Positions 32,243 to 33,454 of a stretch of 33,454 bases of DNA are shown here, piece by piece. The translations under genes were made by a program, and so were the position numbers. The notes under the pieces were generated by a model that did no database searches, had not been told where the DNA came from, and saw only the letters and a program-made list of their open reading frames with translations. Position 1 is the stretch's first letter, and each line of letters begins with the position of its first letter. Origin of the DNA: Gammaproteobacteria bacterium (lineage in GTDB: Bacteria; Pseudomonadota; Gammaproteobacteria; SZUA-229); assembly GCA_013041745.1 (NCBI GenBank), contig JABDRN010000079.1, forward strand, positions 1 through 33,454, written 5' to 3'.

Positions 32243-33013
32243 TTACTCATTCAAACCCTGGTAACGAACACCAGTATTCAAAGCCAGGTCAGGTCGGAGT
32301 TGTTTTCCGCCACGTTCTCTCAGAGCGATGGAAATCTCGCTGTTGGCATCGTTCAGGTCACCGAACATCAATGCGTTGTGGTTATCCTCTGTACATGCTT
32401 CTACGCAGGCAGGGATGCCGCCGTTATCGACGCGTGTCACGCACATGGTGCATGATTCAACAGTACCTTTACCTCGTGGTGCAGTAAGCTTCTGATTCTG
32501 TACTGACTCATGTACGAAAGAGCGGGCTTTATAAGGGCAGGCCATCATGCAATAACGGCAGCCGATACAGATATGCTTGTCGACCAGTGCGATACCGTCT
32601 GCGCGGACGAAAGATGCGCCGGTAGGGCATACATCGGCACAAGGAGCTGTTTCACAGTGCTGACACATCAATGGTAACGATGTCTCGTGACCTGTAGCTT
32701 TATTTTTCAGAGTGACTTTACGGATGTACTGGGTGTCTGTTTCAGGGCGACCGTTACCGACCAGTCCGTTCTCTTCGTTACAGGCATCGACGCAAGCTGT
32801 ACAGCCGTTTGCGCACTTGCTGGTATCGATCAGCATGCCCCAGCGATTCTTGCTGCTGACAGCTCCGTCATGTGATCCGCTAGATGCCGAGGCCTGTGCT
32901 GTCCGATGTAAAAGTACACCGGGTGCGATGGTGATAGTGCCAGCAACGGCTGCTTTAGATAAAAAATCGCGTCTTGAATTATCGACTGCTGATTTATTCG
33001 TAGAGTCAGTCAT
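32243..33013 (-). CDS. dsrO: DsrO, periplasmic ferredoxin-like iron-sulfur subunit
   Basis: The 256-residue protein has a twin-arginine signal (SRRDFLSKAAVAG, with the Arg pair at 14-15) and a hydrophobic stretch to the likely cleavage near ASA. It has 16 cysteines in four groups: 67/71/74/78, 117/120/125/129, 149/152/155/159 and 188/191/203/207. This suits four [4Fe-4S] clusters as in NrfC/DmsB-type electron carriers. It is folded in the cytoplasm with its clusters and exported by Tat to work with DsrP and DsrJ in the DsrMKJOP complex. The start overlaps the dsrJ stop in a TAATG junction, which indicates translational coupling. Confidence 0.95.
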   Translation of the reverse strand: MTDSTNKSAVDNSRRDFLSKAAVAGTITIAPGVLLHRTAQASASSGSHDGAVSSKNRWGMLIDTSKCANGCTACVDACNEENGLVGNGRPETDTQYIRKVTLKNKATGHETSLPLMCQHCETAPCADVCPTGASFVRADGIALVDKHICIGCRYCMMACPYKARSFVHESVQNQKLTAPRGKGTVESCTMCVTRVDNGGIPACVEACTEDNHNALMFGDLNDANSEISIALRERGGKQLRPDLALNTGVRYQGLNE

Positions 33014-33454
33014 TACTGGTTAACTCCTGCATTGTTAGCAAGCGCTTGTTGTAGGTTATGTCTAAGCGACGATGTCTGCCTGTCGCGTTTGATGTATTTC
33101 TGCGGGCGATCTGCATGGCACTGGAAGCAGTCGATCTGTACAGAGGTGTACTGGTGACAACCGTTGCAGAAGTGCTCCTTACTTTCGATACTTGCGATCT
33201 CACCATTCTCATCGGGCTTTACGTGACAGTCGATACAGTTTGCCAGGCTCTCCGGTTCATTGCGGACACCTTCATACATGGTCTCATCACGTTCATGCAG
33301 GATGTAATTCATGTGATTTCTACGCATATCATCTGTCGGATGGATACACTTTTCAGCTTCGCCAGCCGCTTCATCAATGGTAGGGAAAGGCGTTTCAGCC
33401 ATTGCCGAAGTTGACAGCAGCGTTAAGCCGATCAGAGCATGAACTAAAACTGCA
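33013..33454 (-). CDS. dsrJ: DsrJ, periplasmic triheme cytochrome c subunit (5' end outside the window)
   Basis: The frame continues to the right edge, so the start codon lies outside. Upstream of an internal ATG at 33402 the frame encodes a hydrophobic stretch (AVLVHALIGLTLLSTSAMA) followed by ETPFP, which is a Sec signal with cleavage after Ala-Met-Ala. The ATG at 33402 is therefore not the start. Three CxxCH motifs, CIDCH, CNGCH and CFQCH, attach three hemes, as in DsrJ. An additional Cys in EKCIHP, 19 residues from that Met, matches the position of the Cys that ligates one heme in the Allochromatium protein. The subunit transfers electrons in the periplasm, and the gene overlaps dsrO by one base. 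Confidence 0.92.
   Translation of the reverse strand, partial: AVLVHALIGLTLLSTSAMAETPFPTIDEAAGEAEKCIHPTDDMRRNHMNYILHERDETMYEGVRNEPESLANCIDCHVKPDENGEIASIESKEHFCNGCHQYTSVQIDCFQCHADRPQKYIKRDRQTSSLRHNLQQALANNAGVNQ

Overview
The window looks like a chromosomal segment of a sulfur-oxidising gammaproteobacterium. The clearest marker is the minus-strand run at the right edge: dsrJ (its start lies beyond the edge), dsrO, dsrP, dsrN and dsrR. This is the distal part of a reverse-type dissimilatory sulfite reductase (rDsr) cluster, in the order known from Allochromatium vinosum. No species can be named from the sequence alone. Free-living and symbiotic sulfur oxidisers both fit. Base composition is moderate over most of the window, with one clearly GC-richer block.

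Layout, left to right. (1) 1-5487, plus strand: the end of zwf and then pgl (oxidative pentose phosphate entry), followed by small or accessory genes: a two-helix membrane protein, a GNAT acetyltransferase, a DUF2007-like protein, an RNA/DNA methyltransferase, a double cupin, a double-CDGSH iron-sulfur protein and APS kinase (cysC). (2) 5563-6674, minus strand: a twin-arginine-exported protein with Gly-Pro-Trp-Asn-Asn repeats, and a lysine-rich histone-H1-like protein with a DUF2934-like tail. (3) 6835-14858, minus strand, GC-rich: a two-gene unit encoding a 1701-residue pyruvate:ferredoxin oxidoreductase with its own C-terminal ferredoxin, and a 967-residue fusion resembling both subunits of NfnAB. 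(4) 15113-24236: pyruvate phosphate dikinase, glucose-6-phosphate isomerase, a K+-independent-type H+-translocating pyrophosphatase, adenylate kinase and PPi-dependent phosphofructokinase. (5) 24283-25743: a hypothetical protein, a SlyD-type PPIase and a divergent HTH-less S24-like protein. (6) 25744-26714: about 1 kb without a credible gene, built from long inverted repeats and hairpins. (7) 26715-33454, minus strand: a rhodanese, a NarL/NarX-type two-component pair directly after dsrNR, and the dsrPOJ genes.

How the genes fit together. PPDK, HppA, Adk and PPi-PFK form one PPi/AMP economy. PPDK in the PEP-forming direction yields AMP and PPi, Adk recovers the AMP, HppA turns PPi into a proton gradient, and PPi-PFK can make PPi while dephosphorylating sugar bisphosphates in the Calvin cycle or gluconeogenesis. 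The PFOR-Nfn pair lies just downstream of PPDK and would link acetyl-CoA, pyruvate and PEP to the ferredoxin and NAD(P)H pools. The Dsr proteins feed electrons from stored sulfur into the chain, and the rhodanese and APS kinase handle sulfur-transfer or sulfate-activation chemistry. The most notable points are the fused PFOR/Nfn module with its compositional contrast, a two-component system where dsrS might be expected, the inverted-repeat element, and the Tat-exported repeat protein.
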